DNA of 51,559 nt from Nannocystaceae bacterium (GTDB taxonomy: Bacteria; Myxococcota_A; Polyangia; Nannocystales; Nannocystaceae), in assembly GCA_019694555.1 (NCBI GenBank), contig JAIBBS010000042.1, positions 1-51,559 on the forward strand. Reading direction: 5' to 3'. Every line of letters begins with the position of its first letter. The stretch's first letter is position 1. The notes beneath the pieces were generated by a model. That model did no database searches, was not told where the DNA came from, and saw only the letters and a program-made list of their open reading frames with translations. Shown here piece by piece: positions 33,476 to 45,018 of this stretch. Made by a program: the position numbers and the translations under genes.

Positions 33476-34075
33476 ATGATCGCGGGCCTCGGGGCCAACC
33501 ACCACGCCGTGCCCTCGTTCCTCTTCTCGCTCCTGTTCGCCGCGATGGGCTTCTTTTTCCTCTTCGTCGCCGCGTGCGCCGGCTACGGCCTCTTCCGGGT
33601 GCTGCGCTCGAGCGCACGAGACCGCAAGTACCTCGAGGGCGCGCGCGAGGAGAGCCCGCTGCGGCTCGATCACCTGGGCCACGCACTGCGCTCGCTGGCG
33701 ATGGACACCCGCTCGCTGCGGATCAGCCTGGAGGCGCCGGTGCGCGACATCGCCGAGCTGCGCCAGGGCCAGCTCAACGCCACCGCCGAGGATCTCGACA
33801 GCTTCGACACGATGCTGATGAACGTCAGTCGCGCCATCGCCGACTGGCTGGTGCATGTGGACCGCCTCTCCGAGCTCGACCAGGCGACGCTCGCGGACCT
33901 CGGTGCCAACGCGGAGCCGATCCGCAACGCCTTGGCCGCCGAGGGCTATGCGTTCGAGCGCCGTCACATCATGCGCAGCGGCGGTCCACCGCTCGACGAG
34001 CGGCTGCGAGCCATCATCGACCAGCTCGACAAGTTCGAGCTGGCGCTCCAGGCCGGCCAGCGCGTCTACCGGTGA
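33476..34075 (+). CDS. Membrane-anchored helical protein of unknown function
   Basis: 199 residues from ATG 33476. One strong transmembrane helix near the N-terminus (FLFSLLFAAMGFFFLFVAAC), then a soluble part that looks all-helical with leucine-rich segments (DLDSFDTMLMNVSRAIADWL, then DRLSELDQATLADLG). No known domain recognised. The start is uncertain: ATG 33476 overlaps a good -10-like TATGAT at 33475-33480, so GTG 33509, which keeps the helix, could be the real start. It lies just past the terminator at 33397, so it has its own promoter. Confidence 0.65.
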   Translation: MIAGLGANHHAVPSFLFSLLFAAMGFFFLFVAACAGYGLFRVLRSSARDRKYLEGAREESPLRLDHLGHALRSLAMDTRSLRISLEAPVRDIAELRQGQLNATAEDLDSFDTMLMNVSRAIADWLVHVDRLSELDQATLADLGANAEPIRNALAAEGYAFERRHIMRSGGPPLDERLRAIIDQLDKFELALQAGQRVYR

Positions 34076-34428
34076 CCGCAGACGGCCGCGCGGCCGTCGT
34101 GCCGGGCACGGCGGAGGCCCTCGCGCCGGCGCCGTCGACGGCGGTAATGACAGTGAAGCCGCATGCCTGCCCGGCATCGCGTCGAGCCGCGCGCAGCGCC
34201 TGTCGATGCAACTCGCAACGATCCGCCCAGGCGGGTTGCGCGAACCGTGCTGCGCATCGCGACACCGACGTGCCCGAGTCGGGCGCGTGCGAGCCGATTT
34301 CCTGGACGAAAACTGTCCAAGTGCCGTGCGAGCAGGCTAGGGTGCCAACTGCCCGGAACCTGGCACGGCACTGGCTAAACCAAGTCGGTGACTACGCCGC
34401 AGACCGGCGCCGTCAGAGCCCAAGCGCC
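34076..34428. other. Intergenic region with inverted repeats
   Basis: 353 bp without a supportable gene. The right half has a TGGAC/GTCCA pair at 34303-34319, a perfect 10-bp inverted repeat (34320-34329 with 34363-34372) and a -10-like TAGGGT at 34338-34343. The left half shows nothing I can interpret. Confidence 0.5.
34320..34372. repeat. 10-bp inverted repeat with an overlapping alternative hairpin
   Basis: AGTGCCGTGC (34320-34329) is the exact reverse complement of GCACGGCACT (34363-34372). The right arm can instead pair through TGGCAC (34361-34366) with GTGCCA (34342-34347), so the two stems exclude each other. This lies 57 bp before a tiny membrane ORF. Confidence 0.6.
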
Positions 34429-34515
34429 ATGAACCCGCTGACCATCTCTATCCTGCTGCTCGTGTGCGCGTTCGTCATCACCGTCGCGTACGTCGCGGTC
34501 GACGAGCACGTCTGA
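34429..34515 (+). CDS. Tiny single-helix membrane peptide (possible)
   Basis: 28 residues from ATG 34429: a nearly all-hydrophobic span (LTISILLLVCAFVITVAYVA) ending DEHV. The shape is that of small membrane peptides, such as subunits or regulators of membrane enzymes. There is no clear ribosome binding site, and so short a frame can be chance, but the continuous membrane helix is unusual for random GC-rich sequence. An inverted repeat and a -10-like box lie upstream. Confidence 0.4.
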   Translation: MNPLTISILLLVCAFVITVAYVAVDEHV

Positions 34516-34548
34516 CCGCGACGCGAGCAGCCCGCGTGAGTGCCGGAT

Positions 34549-34565
34549 GAGACGCCGAGCGTCTC
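34549..34565. terminator. Hairpin between the tiny ORF and kbl
   Basis: GAGACGC (34549-34555) and GCGTCTC (34559-34565) form a 7-bp stem with a 3-nt loop, between two converging genes. There is no T-run on either side, so termination is only possible, not shown. Confidence 0.35.
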
Positions 34566-34574
34566 GCCCGACGC

Positions 34575-35759
<1,185 letters not shown>

Positions 35760-35768
35760 GCGGCGATG

Positions 35769-37178
35769 TTAGCCGCGCTGCAGGCCGGTCAGGATGCGGC
35801 CGATCGTGCGATCGCTCCCGTTGGTCCAGTAGATCGTGGTGTCGTCGAAGTCGCCGTCGCCGAAGCGGATGTTGGCGAACGACGAGAAGCCCGCGCCCAC
35901 GTCGCTGAAGCTACGGCTGATCGTCGTCGCGCCCTCGGCGACGTACGGGGCGATGTGCGCGCTGTTGGCCCCGGGAACCCCGATCCACGCGTTGCCGCCC
36001 TCGTCGAACGCGATGCCGCCGACGGTCTGCAGCGGATCCATGGTGTCGCCGACGTCGGCGTACAGCGCGGGCTCGCCCGCGGTGCCGTCTTGCAGCAGGC
36101 CGACGCGCCACACCTGGCCGACCGCGCCGACGAACAGCACGTTCGCGTCGGGGCCGAAGCTCAGCGTCGTGGGGGCCACGACCGCCTCGGTCAACACGCG
36201 CGCGACGCCCTCGTCGGCGACGTAGCGGATGATCTGGTTCGCGGCGGGGTTGGTGAAGTACACGTCGCCGTTGCCGTCGGGCAGCACCGTGCCGACCGCA
36301 CCGAGCGCGCCGCCACCTTCGAGCTCGCTGGCGATGGTGGTGGTCTCGTCGTTGGTGGGGTTGTACGCGACGATGGCCTGGTCGGTGGTCTGCGCGACGT
36401 AGAGCACGTCGATGGGATCGTCCTGATCGGGCAGGAACAGGTTGCCCTCGCGCACGCCCGCGGGGCCGCCGGGCAGCTCGTAGCGCGACTGGAACATGCC
36501 GTCGACGGAGAAGCGCGACAGGAAGCCCTCGCTCGACGAGACCCAGAGGTTGCCGGCGCCGTCGAACTCGATGCCGCTGCCGGTGCCGAGCTCGTCGACG
36601 CCCGGCGGAGTCATGACCAGGAAGTCCTCGAACACCGGCTCGAGCACCGTGATGCTGAGGTCGAAGGTCTTCTCGATGGTGTTGCGCACCGCGCTGATGC
36701 GCAGCGTGATGACCTCACCGGGCGCGGCGTCGGCCGGCACCGGCACCTGGATGTTGGCGCCCTCGCCGAGGATCTCGGTGGTCGGGCCCGACACCTGCGA
36801 CCACGAGTACTCGTCGGCGATGACGTCGACCTGGATCGGCACCACCAGACCGCCGAGCACCATGCGGTCCTCGTCGTTGGTGTCGAACGTAGGGCCGGGC
36901 TTGCAGGTGTCCTCGATGCACTCGAGCGTGCCCTGGCACTCGACGCCGTCGAGACAGGGGCAGTCCTCGCTGCCGGGGATGCACGACGGGTCGGTGGTGT
37001 TCTCGGTCGTGGCCGACGCGGTCGTCATCGTCGTCGCGGCAGAGCCGGAATCGCCGGTGCTGGACTCGCCCTCCTCGCCGCCGCCGTCCTGGCCGCTGTC
37101 CTTGCCGCACGCCGCGATCGCGAACGCAGCCGTCAACGCAAGCACTCCACGGAGGCGAGTCGAGTCCATGGTCATCAT
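35769..37178 (-). CDS. Propeller-type lipoprotein between tdh and kbl
   Basis: 469 residues from ATG 37178 (ATG 37169 is also possible). Lipobox IAAC (about Cys26) and a Gly/Glu/Ser/Thr spacer. A short Cys-rich block (CIPGSEDCPCLDGVECQG) is followed by an Ig-like part (SWSQVSGPTTEILG) and a C-terminal propeller with blades such as GSGIEFDGAGNLWVSSSEG, GDVYFTNPAANQIIRYV and GGIAFDEGGNAWIGVPG, as in SMP-30/NHL proteins. Function unknown. Its position within a threonine-to-glycine gene pair is odd, since it is an envelope protein. A promoter-like TACGAT lies 24 bp upstream. Confidence 0.75.
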   Translation of the reverse strand: MMTMDSTRLRGVLALTAAFAIAACGKDSGQDGGGEEGESSTGDSGSAATTMTTASATTENTTDPSCIPGSEDCPCLDGVECQGTLECIEDTCKPGPTFDTNDEDRMVLGGLVVPIQVDVIADEYSWSQVSGPTTEILGEGANIQVPVPADAAPGEVITLRISAVRNTIEKTFDLSITVLEPVFEDFLVMTPPGVDELGTGSGIEFDGAGNLWVSSSEGFLSRFSVDGMFQSRYELPGGPAGVREGNLFLPDQDDPIDVLYVAQTTDQAIVAYNPTNDETTTIASELEGGGALGAVGTVLPDGNGDVYFTNPAANQIIRYVADEGVARVLTEAVVAPTTLSFGPDANVLFVGAVGQVWRVGLLQDGTAGEPALYADVGDTMDPLQTVGGIAFDEGGNAWIGVPGANSAHIAPYVAEGATTISRSFSDVGAGFSSFANIRFGDGDFDDTTIYWTNGSDRTIGRILTGLQRG

Positions 37179-37327
37179 CGCTTCTGCTACCTGGACAAGC
37201 ATCGTACAACCGCGACCGCAGGGCAGGGAAGCGGCGCGACCCCGGGTGCCGCGACGTCAGGCATGCGCGGGTCGGCGCGCGCGCGCGCATGCATCACGTG
37301 CGCGCGGGCGTCCGAGGGCAGCGAGCG

Positions 37328-38287
37328 TCAGTGGCCGCTGAGGGCGTCGGGTGTGCGAGCCAACAGCTCACGCACGCGTGGGACCAGGTCCGCGGTCATC
37401 GCCGCGAGGTCGAATGTGGGCTTCCACCCCCAGTCCTGCTGCGCGTTGCGGTCGTCGAGCGCGCGCGGCCACGAGTCGAGGATGGCCTGGCGCGCCGGGT
37501 CGGAGGCGAACGTGATGCGCACGCCAGGGATCGCGGTCGCGACGCTCGCCGCGATCTCGCTCGCGGTCGGGCTGAAGGCGGCGATGTTGTAGATGCAGCG
37601 GCGGAGGTCGGCCTTGGGCGCGTCCGCGAGGTCCATCAACGCGCGGATGCCGTCGGGCATGTACATCAACGGGATGCGCGTGTCGGCGCGACAGAAGGCC
37701 TCGTACGCGCCCACGCGCACGCCGTCGGTGTACATGAAGAGCGCGTAGTCGCTGGTGCCGCCGCCGGGCAGGCTCGCGCTGATCAGGCCCGGGAAGCGCA
37801 CGCCGCGGAAGTCGAGGCCGAAGCGGCGCTGGTAGTACTCGCCGAGCAACTCACCGGCGACCTTGGTGACGCCGTACATCGTGGTCGGACGCAGGGGCAC
37901 GTCGTCGGGCACCGACTCGGGCAGACCTGGACCGAACACCGCGATGGTGCTGGTGAAGATCAGCTGCGGGATGCCGTGCAGGCGGCACGCCTCGAGCACG
38001 TTGTACGTGCCGGTCTGGTTGACCGCGTAGGTCGTCTGCGGGATCTGCTCGCCGCGCGCGCTCAGGATCGCGGCCAGGTGGTACACGCGCTGCGGTCGCA
38101 ACTGCTCGAGCAAGCCCGCGACCGCGACCGCATCGGTCACGTCGAGGCGATGCCAGGGTACGTCCTCGGGCAGTCGCGACGGTCGCGGCGCGAGGTCGCT
38201 GCCGTGCACGTCGTGGCCGCGCTCGCGCAGCGCCATGATGAGGTCCGAACCGATCTGCCCGCCCGCGCCGGTGACGAAGATCCGCAT
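37328..38287 (-). CDS. tdh: SDR-type L-threonine 3-dehydrogenase
   Basis: 319 residues from ATG 38287. NAD-binding GAGGQIG at 7-13, active-site YGVTK (Tyr138, Lys142) and the Ser/Thr segment FTSTIAVFGP at 111-120 mark the extended short-chain dehydrogenase/GalE-like fold. AAILSARGEQIPQ and RFPGLISA with GGGTSDYA are blocks I associate with SDR L-threonine dehydrogenases rather than sugar epimerases. The enzyme oxidises L-threonine to 2-amino-3-oxobutyrate, the substrate of Kbl. Other nucleotide-sugar epimerase roles are less likely given the neighbour. Confidence 0.85.
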   Translation of the reverse strand: MRIFVTGAGGQIGSDLIMALRERGHDVHGSDLAPRPSRLPEDVPWHRLDVTDAVAVAGLLEQLRPQRVYHLAAILSARGEQIPQTTYAVNQTGTYNVLEACRLHGIPQLIFTSTIAVFGPGLPESVPDDVPLRPTTMYGVTKVAGELLGEYYQRRFGLDFRGVRFPGLISASLPGGGTSDYALFMYTDGVRVGAYEAFCRADTRIPLMYMPDGIRALMDLADAPKADLRRCIYNIAAFSPTASEIAASVATAIPGVRITFASDPARQAILDSWPRALDDRNAQQDWGWKPTFDLAAMTADLVPRVRELLARTPDALSGH

Positions 38288-38309
38288 GTGTCGGCGACGA
38301 GACTACCGC

Positions 38310-39956
<1,647 letters not shown>

Positions 39957-40259
39957 GGTCTTCGGGCGGCAGCACGCGCCGCGTGATCAGTCTACCAGTC
40001 GCCCCCGACCGGACGTGGGCGTGGGCGCGCTGTGTGATCGCGTCGCCGCAGGGCCCGCGAGCCGCTCGTACGGCCCACGTGCGGCGTCGCAGCGCCTGGC
40101 CCGGCTCCGCGTGCGGGTGACGGCGCGTGCGGCCCTGTGCGGGACGCGCGAGCGGGCGCGCCGTGGGCGAGCCGGCCCGGCCGCGTCGGCCGATTTCCAC
40201 CGCGCCCCGCGGCCGCCTCCCGGTGGTGGCCGCAGGGCAATTCCGGTAGCCTGCCAGCA
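39957..40259. other. Intergenic region between divergent genes
   Basis: 303 bp without a supportable gene or repeat. TAGCCT at 40247-40252, seven bases before GTG 40260, may be a -10 box; no good -35 precedes it. A promoter for the phosphatase gene should also lie here but I cannot point to it. Confidence 0.4.
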
Positions 40260-41195
40260 GTGCGCGCGCGGGCGTACCAGATCCCCTCCGACGTGTATCG
40301 CGAGCTCGAGGCGCAGATCCTCGAGCAGCTGCGCGAGGGCGACCTGGACCAGCTCCGGCACCTGCTCGGCGACCACGACCTCGACGTCGAGTTGCTCTCG
40401 GGCGAGTGGCGCGTGCTGATGTACGAGCTGTCCGACTACTACCAGGTCATCGATCTGCCGCGTCGGATCGCGCGCATGGTCGTGAGCCCCGACGAGCTGT
40501 CGGAGTTCGTCGAGGCGCTGCGTGATCCGGCGCGACGCGATCGCTGGCGGCCGATCTCGTTCGGCCTCGCCGAGCTGGCGGACGCGTTGCCGGTCGGCAG
40601 CGATCTGGTCGGCCTCGTCATCACCGAGGAGAGCGACGACTGGTTGTGGGCCGAGCCGGTCTACGAGCTGGTCGCGATCCGACCCGAGGTCTTCGCGCTG
40701 CTCGAGCCGCACATGCGCGCGCTGATGATCGGCGGCGATCATGCCGCGCTCGCGCGCCTGGCCGAGGATCACGCCGAGGGCTGCGTGGAGTTCTCGCCCG
40801 AGCAGTGGCGGGTGCTGCTGCGGCACACGCGTGAGCGCGTGCCCGAGCTCATGAGTGTGTTCGACGCGCGGCTGGCCATGCCCGCGGATTACACCTCGGT
40901 GCGCGAGGCCCTGGGCCAGGTCGCCGATCCGCGGTTCCAGCCCAGCCTCGAGGCGTGGCTGCGCGTGCACGCGTCGGTGTCCGAGTACGCGCTGTACTTC
41001 CGCGACGCCAGCCTCGAGCGGCGCGAGTTCGACGGTTCGGGGCTGCACCAGCTGCCCTCGCGTGCGACCCAGCCGCTGCGGATCATCCCGCCCGGTGCGG
41101 CCGCGAGCGCGCCCGAGGCTGCGGCCGTGACCGGCCAGACCATCCCGTTCACGGGCCCCGCGGGCAGCCGCGATCGCAACGACGGCTCGGGCTGA
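40260..41195 (+). CDS. Hypothetical cytoplasmic protein
   Basis: 311 residues from GTG 40260. No signal peptide or membrane helix. The chain is acidic and mostly helical (SDVYRELEAQILEQLREGDL, then LLGDHDLDVELLSGEWRVLM), with a low-complexity Ala/Pro/Thr end. The segment LPRRIARMVVSPDELSEFVE and the repeated leucine-rich helices give no known family. It converges with the MBL-fold gene 5 bp away. Real by codon use and lack of a better frame; function not known. Confidence 0.6.
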   Translation: MRARAYQIPSDVYRELEAQILEQLREGDLDQLRHLLGDHDLDVELLSGEWRVLMYELSDYYQVIDLPRRIARMVVSPDELSEFVEALRDPARRDRWRPISFGLAELADALPVGSDLVGLVITEESDDWLWAEPVYELVAIRPEVFALLEPHMRALMIGGDHAALARLAEDHAEGCVEFSPEQWRVLLRHTRERVPELMSVFDARLAMPADYTSVREALGQVADPRFQPSLEAWLRVHASVSEYALYFRDASLERREFDGSGLHQLPSRATQPLRIIPPGAAASAPEAAAVTGQTIPFTGPAGSRDRNDGSG

Positions 41196-41200
41196 TCGCG

Positions 41201-42055
41201 TCAGCTCCAGTGCAGCTGCGCCTGCGGCTCGGCCACGCGATAGCGCCGCTTGTCGTCGAGCTCGACGCGCGCGGCGGCGACCTCCGCGTCGTGCGTGAAG
41301 AAGATCCAACCCTGCTCGGCGCGCACGCGATCGAGCAGCGCGTGCTTCTCGTCGATGAGCAGCTCGGGGAAGCGGTCGTAGCCCATCGTGATCGGCAGGT
41401 GCACCCACGGTGCGCCCGGGACCAGATCGCCCATGAACGTGATCGGGCCGTGTGGGCTCTGCACGCGCGTGAGCAACAGACCCGGGGTGTGGCCGTCCGA
41501 GACCGTGAAGCCGTAGTCCGGACCCAACACCGCCGAGCGCTCGCCGTCGACGATCTCGAGCCGTCCGGTGGCGGTCAGCAGCGGCTGCAGCTCCGGGATG
41601 AACGACGCGCGGTCGCGGGCGTGCGGGGCATTGGCGCGCTCCCACGCGCGGCGACCCACGACCACGCGCGCGCGGTCGAACACCAGCTCGGGCGAGGCGC
41701 CCTCGCGCCACGGCGCGAGCAAGCCGCCGGCATGATCGAAGTGCAGGTGCGAGAGCACGACCACGTCGATGTCCTGCGGCGCGAGCCCCAGCGCCGCGAG
41801 CGAGTCGAGCAGCACGTGGCGATCCTCGACCACGCCGAAGCGCTCGCGCATCGCCGGCTCGAAGAACGCGCCGATGCCGGTCTCGAGCAGCACGTTGCGG
41901 CCGGGCTCGCGCACCAGCATCGCGCGGCACGCCAGCGAGATGCGGTTCTGCGGGTCCGGCGGGCACCACTTGGACCACACCGCCTTGGGTGCGTTGCCGA
42001 ACATGGCGCCGCCGTCGAGCCGTTGCGAGTTGCCGTCGACCGAATCGATGCGCAT
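41201..42055 (-). CDS. MBL-fold metallo-hydrolase
   Basis: 284 residues from ATG 42055 (a GTG six codons earlier is possible). The motif [10 protein letters not shown] gives the HxHxDH zinc site (His103, His105, Asp107, His108), with [11 protein letters not shown] and [10 protein letters not shown] as further ligand regions and FFTHDAEV near the end. The start LDGGAMFG is typical of the lactonase-like MBL group. Such enzymes open lactones or thioesters; an acyl-homoserine-lactone or other lactone cannot be told from sequence. Cytoplasmic. The head of the gene is divergent from the lipoprotein at 42225. Confidence 0.85.
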   Translation of the reverse strand: MRIDSVDGNSQRLDGGAMFGNAPKAVWSKWCPPDPQNRISLACRAMLVREPGRNVLLETGIGAFFEPAMRERFGVVEDRHVLLDSLAALGLAPQDIDVVVLSHLHFDHAGGLLAPWREGASPELVFDRARVVVGRRAWERANAPHARDRASFIPELQPLLTATGRLEIVDGERSAVLGPDYGFTVSDGHTPGLLLTRVQSPHGPITFMGDLVPGAPWVHLPITMGYDRFPELLIDEKHALLDRVRAEQGWIFFTHDAEVAAARVELDDKRRYRVAEPQAQLHWS

Positions 42056-42224
42056 CGAGCCGAGCAATAGCACGTCCGCGCGGGCGCGGCCGGCTCGCGC
42101 CCGCGACCGTACCGGCGGACGAACGGGCCACAGAGGTGGACGGGCGCACAAGGTCGGCCGCTGCAGGCGCGACCACACTGCCTGACGTGCCGCCACCTCG
42201 GCGGCGACGAAAGGACCACAGACG

Positions 42225-43109
42225 ATGCGAAGCGTGACGAACTCGGTGATCGCGGTGTTGTTGTTCGCGGCGTGCGGTGACGACGTGGGGCCGGGCGGTG
42301 CGCCGGGGTCCAGCAGCGAAACATCCGCAGACGGCTCGGCGTCCGGGACCACCACGAGCGAGGGCGCCGACAGCTCCACCAGCGTGGCCTCGAGCACGAC
42401 CGAGCTCGGCACCAGCACCTCGACGGACGGGGCCGACAGCAGCGGCGGCACCAGCGGCGGCGAAGACACGACGTACATCGCGCTCATCCGCGGCACGATG
42501 TCGACGCAGGATCTCGACGAGGCCAAGGCGCTCCACGACGCGATCGCCGGCGAGGCGATGGGCCCGGCCATGGCCGCGGGAGACTTCGGCCACGACCCGC
42601 TGTTGGGCACCACGCTGCTGGGCACCACCGAGAACGAGTTCCTCGCGCTCGACCGCTGGACCAACCTCGACGGCGCGAACGCGGTCTACTCCGACCCCGC
42701 GTTCCTGCGCGCGTTCGGCAGCTTCTTCGCGCGGCCGCCGGCGCTGGATCTGTTCGAGCGCCAGACGACCTGGGCCGAGTACGGCGAGTTCGACATCGCC
42801 GACGACGATCCCGAGCACGTGTTCGTGATCGTCCGTGGTCGCATCGGCGCTGGGCGCGACGCGCGTGCGCTGCACGATCGGATCGTCGGTGGCTCGTCGC
42901 GCGCGGCGATGATGGCGGGCGACCTGGCGCACCTGGTCTACCTCGGCGTCGACGACCCGCAGGAGTTCTTCGCCATCGACATCTGGGGCGACAGCGCCGG
43001 GCTCGAGGCGTTCTACGGCGACCCGGCGTTCCAAGCCGCGGTCGGCATGTTGTTCGAGGCGCCGCCGTCGGTGACGGTGTATCGATCCACCGACTGGCTG
43101 GGGTGGTGA
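42225..43109 (+). CDS. Lipoprotein with two ABM-like repeats
   Basis: 294 residues from ATG 42225, with GAAAGGA upstream. Lipobox FAAC (Cys17), then a Ser/Thr/Gly spacer of about 60 residues. The mature part holds two copies of a 90-residue unit: [20 protein letters not shown] to [17 protein letters not shown], and [19 protein letters not shown] to [17 protein letters not shown]. The unit looks like a ferredoxin-like dimeric barrel (ABM-type), so the tandem copies may form an internal dimer. No catalytic residue is certain. It converges with the AraC gene 5 bp away. Confidence 0.75.
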   Translation: MRSVTNSVIAVLLFAACGDDVGPGGAPGSSSETSADGSASGTTTSEGADSSTSVASSTTELGTSTSTDGADSSGGTSGGEDTTYIALIRGTMSTQDLDEAKALHDAIAGEAMGPAMAAGDFGHDPLLGTTLLGTTENEFLALDRWTNLDGANAVYSDPAFLRAFGSFFARPPALDLFERQTTWAEYGEFDIADDDPEHVFVIVRGRIGAGRDARALHDRIVGGSSRAAMMAGDLAHLVYLGVDDPQEFFAIDIWGDSAGLEAFYGDPAFQAAVGMLFEAPPSVTVYRSTDWLGW

Positions 43110-43114
43110 GTCGA

Positions 43115-44086
43115 CTACGCGCTCGCAGTTCGCAGCTGCCGCCGGTACTCGCCCGGCGGCACGCCCATCACGCGCTTGAACACCTTGCCGAACGCGTGCT
43201 CGGAGCCGTAGCCGACGCGCTCGGCGAGCTGGCCCATCGAGAGGTCGGGGTGGCTCATGAGATCCGCGGCGACGCTCATGCGCCAGCGCGCGACGTAGGA
43301 CGCGGGCGGCTCGCCGACGACCTCGGTGAAGCGTGCGAAGAACGACGAGCGCGACATCCCGACCATCGCTGCCAGCGCGCTCGCGCTCCACGCCCGCGCG
43401 GGTTCGCGATGGATCGCCGCCAGCGCGCGGCCGATCTTCGGGTCGCGCAGCGCACCGGCCCACGCCGGCGCGCTGTCCTGCGCGTCGAGCAGACAGCGGC
43501 GGATCACGTCCATCACCAATAGATCGACGAGTCGCGTGATGACCTCCTGGCCACCGGGTAGATCGCGCTCGACCTCGAGATCCAGGCGCGCCAGCGTCTC
43601 GTGCAGCCACGCGACCACCGTGCTGCTGCCCCCGCGCACGACCACCAGCGGGGGCAGCTGCGCGAACAGTGCGTCGCCGCCGGCGTGCGCGAGCGCGAAG
43701 TGGCCACACAGCACGTCGGTGCGCGGCCCGGGGCCCTCGAGCTGACACAGCTGGATCCGTGCGCTGTTGTGCACGTGCGACAGCTCCGAAAAGCGTCGCG
43801 TGACGCGTCCGGGCGCGTCGAACAAGACGTGCGCGTCGCCGCGGGTGAGGATCGCGACGTCGCCGGGCTCGAGCGCGTGGGCCGGCGGTTGCGCCTCGAG
43901 CCGGATCGAGCACGCGCCGGCCACGATCGCGTGGAACACCGGCTGTCCGATGCTGCCGTTGCCGACGGCGAACGGCGCGTGCACGCGTGCGCGCGACAGC
44001 AGACCGCTGCGCAGACGCAGGCTGCGCAGGATGTCGGAGAACGCAGCGTCGATCGGGTCGACGGACTCGGTCACCGCTCCCAGCAT
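43115..44086 (-). CDS. AraC-family transcriptional regulator (cupin N-terminus)
   Basis: 323 residues from ATG 44086. The N-terminal half has the cupin-like ligand domain (FHAIVAGACSIRLEAQPP, then LEPGDVAILTRGDAHVL) found in the AraC group of the EutR/cupin-6 type. Two helix-turn-helix segments end the protein: WSASALAAMVGMSRSSFFAR and LSMGQLAERVGYGSEHAFGK, with the usual FKRVMGVPPGEYRR. It likely controls a nearby gene such as the phosphatase-like gene upstream or the lipoprotein at 42225; the ligand is unknown. Confidence 0.88.
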   Translation of the reverse strand: MLGAVTESVDPIDAAFSDILRSLRLRSGLLSRARVHAPFAVGNGSIGQPVFHAIVAGACSIRLEAQPPAHALEPGDVAILTRGDAHVLFDAPGRVTRRFSELSHVHNSARIQLCQLEGPGPRTDVLCGHFALAHAGGDALFAQLPPLVVVRGGSSTVVAWLHETLARLDLEVERDLPGGQEVITRLVDLLVMDVIRRCLLDAQDSAPAWAGALRDPKIGRALAAIHREPARAWSASALAAMVGMSRSSFFARFTEVVGEPPASYVARWRMSVAADLMSHPDLSMGQLAERVGYGSEHAFGKVFKRVMGVPPGEYRRQLRTASA

Positions 44087-44142
44087 AGCCAAAATGTGTT
44101 GCCGTGCTCGCGGTCGCGCGAGCGTCCAGCGGCGCGGCCGAT

Positions 44143-44658
44143 TCAACGTCCGCGTCGCCAGCTCCGCACGAGTCGCAGCTGTGCTGCGGTCTCGGGCGAG
44201 GGCAGCGGGGCGTCGGGGAGATGGGCACGCGCGCGGGCCAGCGCGTCGGTCGCCGCGTCGGCCTCGATCACGCCGTGTCGGATCCACCAGCAGGCGACGA
44301 TCGTGCCGGTGCGTCCGCGACCGCCGGCACAGTGCACGTACACCGCACGTCCGCGCGCGATCGATGCATCGATGGTGTCGAGCGCGAGCTCGAGCAGCGC
44401 CGGCGAGGGCGCGTCGCCGTTGAGGATCGGCAGGCCGATCCATGCGACCGTGTCCGCGTCGCGCGCCAGCTTGGTCAGCAGCACACGCGTGTCCGGGCCC
44501 TCGGCGGCGGTGCGCAGATCGACGATCGTGCGCACGCCGGCGTCGAGCAGTGCCCGCAACTGATGACGCACGCGCTCGCGGTCGTCGGTTGCGAGCGCCG
44601 GGCCGGCGAGCAGCTGGTTCGGCGCGGCCCAGTAGGTGACGGGAAGCGGGGGTTGCAT
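44143..44658 (-). CDS. Protein tyrosine/dual-specificity phosphatase-like protein
   Basis: 171 residues from ATG 44658. HCAGGRGRTG carries the CX5R active site (Cys110, Arg116), and the preceding IVDLRTAAEG is the usual strand and turn of the fold. Such small bacterial phosphatases act on phosphotyrosine, phosphoserine/threonine or phosphoinositides. No signal peptide. The frame is open upstream to 44721, but the start next to MQPPLPVTYW suits the fold better. It lies 56 bp upstream of the AraC gene. Confidence 0.82.
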   Translation of the reverse strand: MQPPLPVTYWAAPNQLLAGPALATDDRERVRHQLRALLDAGVRTIVDLRTAAEGPDTRVLLTKLARDADTVAWIGLPILNGDAPSPALLELALDTIDASIARGRAVYVHCAGGRGRTGTIVACWWIRHGVIEADAATDALARARAHLPDAPLPSPETAAQLRLVRSWRRGR

Positions 44659-44754
44659 GCGCGTGGGTCCTGCGTGCACGTGCGTCGGCCGGGCAGCGCC
44701 GGCGACGGGGAGCGAGCACACCGTCGCAGTGTCGCGCAGCGGCGGTTCGATTCC

Positions 44755-45018
44755 TCAGGGTGCGCGCAGTCGTTGGCGCAGTTGCTCGAGGCTCGCGGGC
44801 GCGACGTCGTCGTCGCTCGCGAGCGCGCGGATTGCCTGCACCATCGCGGCGAAGCGCCCGCCGAACCGCTCGCACACGTCGCAGCCGCGCACATGGCCCT
44901 CGACGGCACCGCGCTGCGCCCCCGTGAGCTCGCCATCGACCCAGCTGCTGAGCAGCGCCAGGACCTCGGAGCAGCGCAATCCCGCGATCTCGCGATCGGT
45001 GGCAGTCGGTGTCGTCAT
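44755..45018 (-). CDS. Anti-sigma factor (zinc-finger type)
   Basis: 87 residues from ATG 45018, overlapping the sigma factor stop as ATGA. Cys16, His42, Cys46 and Cys49 (HVRGCDVC) form the zinc-binding pattern of the ZAS/zf-HC2 anti-sigma family. There is no membrane helix, so this would be a soluble anti-sigma factor, as in redox-sensing pairs. The coupled ECF sigma gene is the obvious partner. Confidence 0.85.
   Translation of the reverse strand: MTTPTATDREIAGLRCSEVLALLSSWVDGELTGAQRGAVEGHVRGCDVCERFGGRFAAMVQAIRALASDDDVAPASLEQLRQRLRAP

Noticed and set aside
39987..44228. A minus-strand open frame of more than 1,400 codons across several genes
   Set aside because: It runs antisense or out of frame through the clear MBL-fold, AraC and lipoprotein genes and is Arg/Ala-rich nonsense, as expected in very GC-rich DNA.
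44738..44760. GGTTCGATTCC, like the T-arm of a tRNA
   Set aside because: The flanking bases do not form the 5-bp T stem and no acceptor, D or anticodon arm can be drawn around it.
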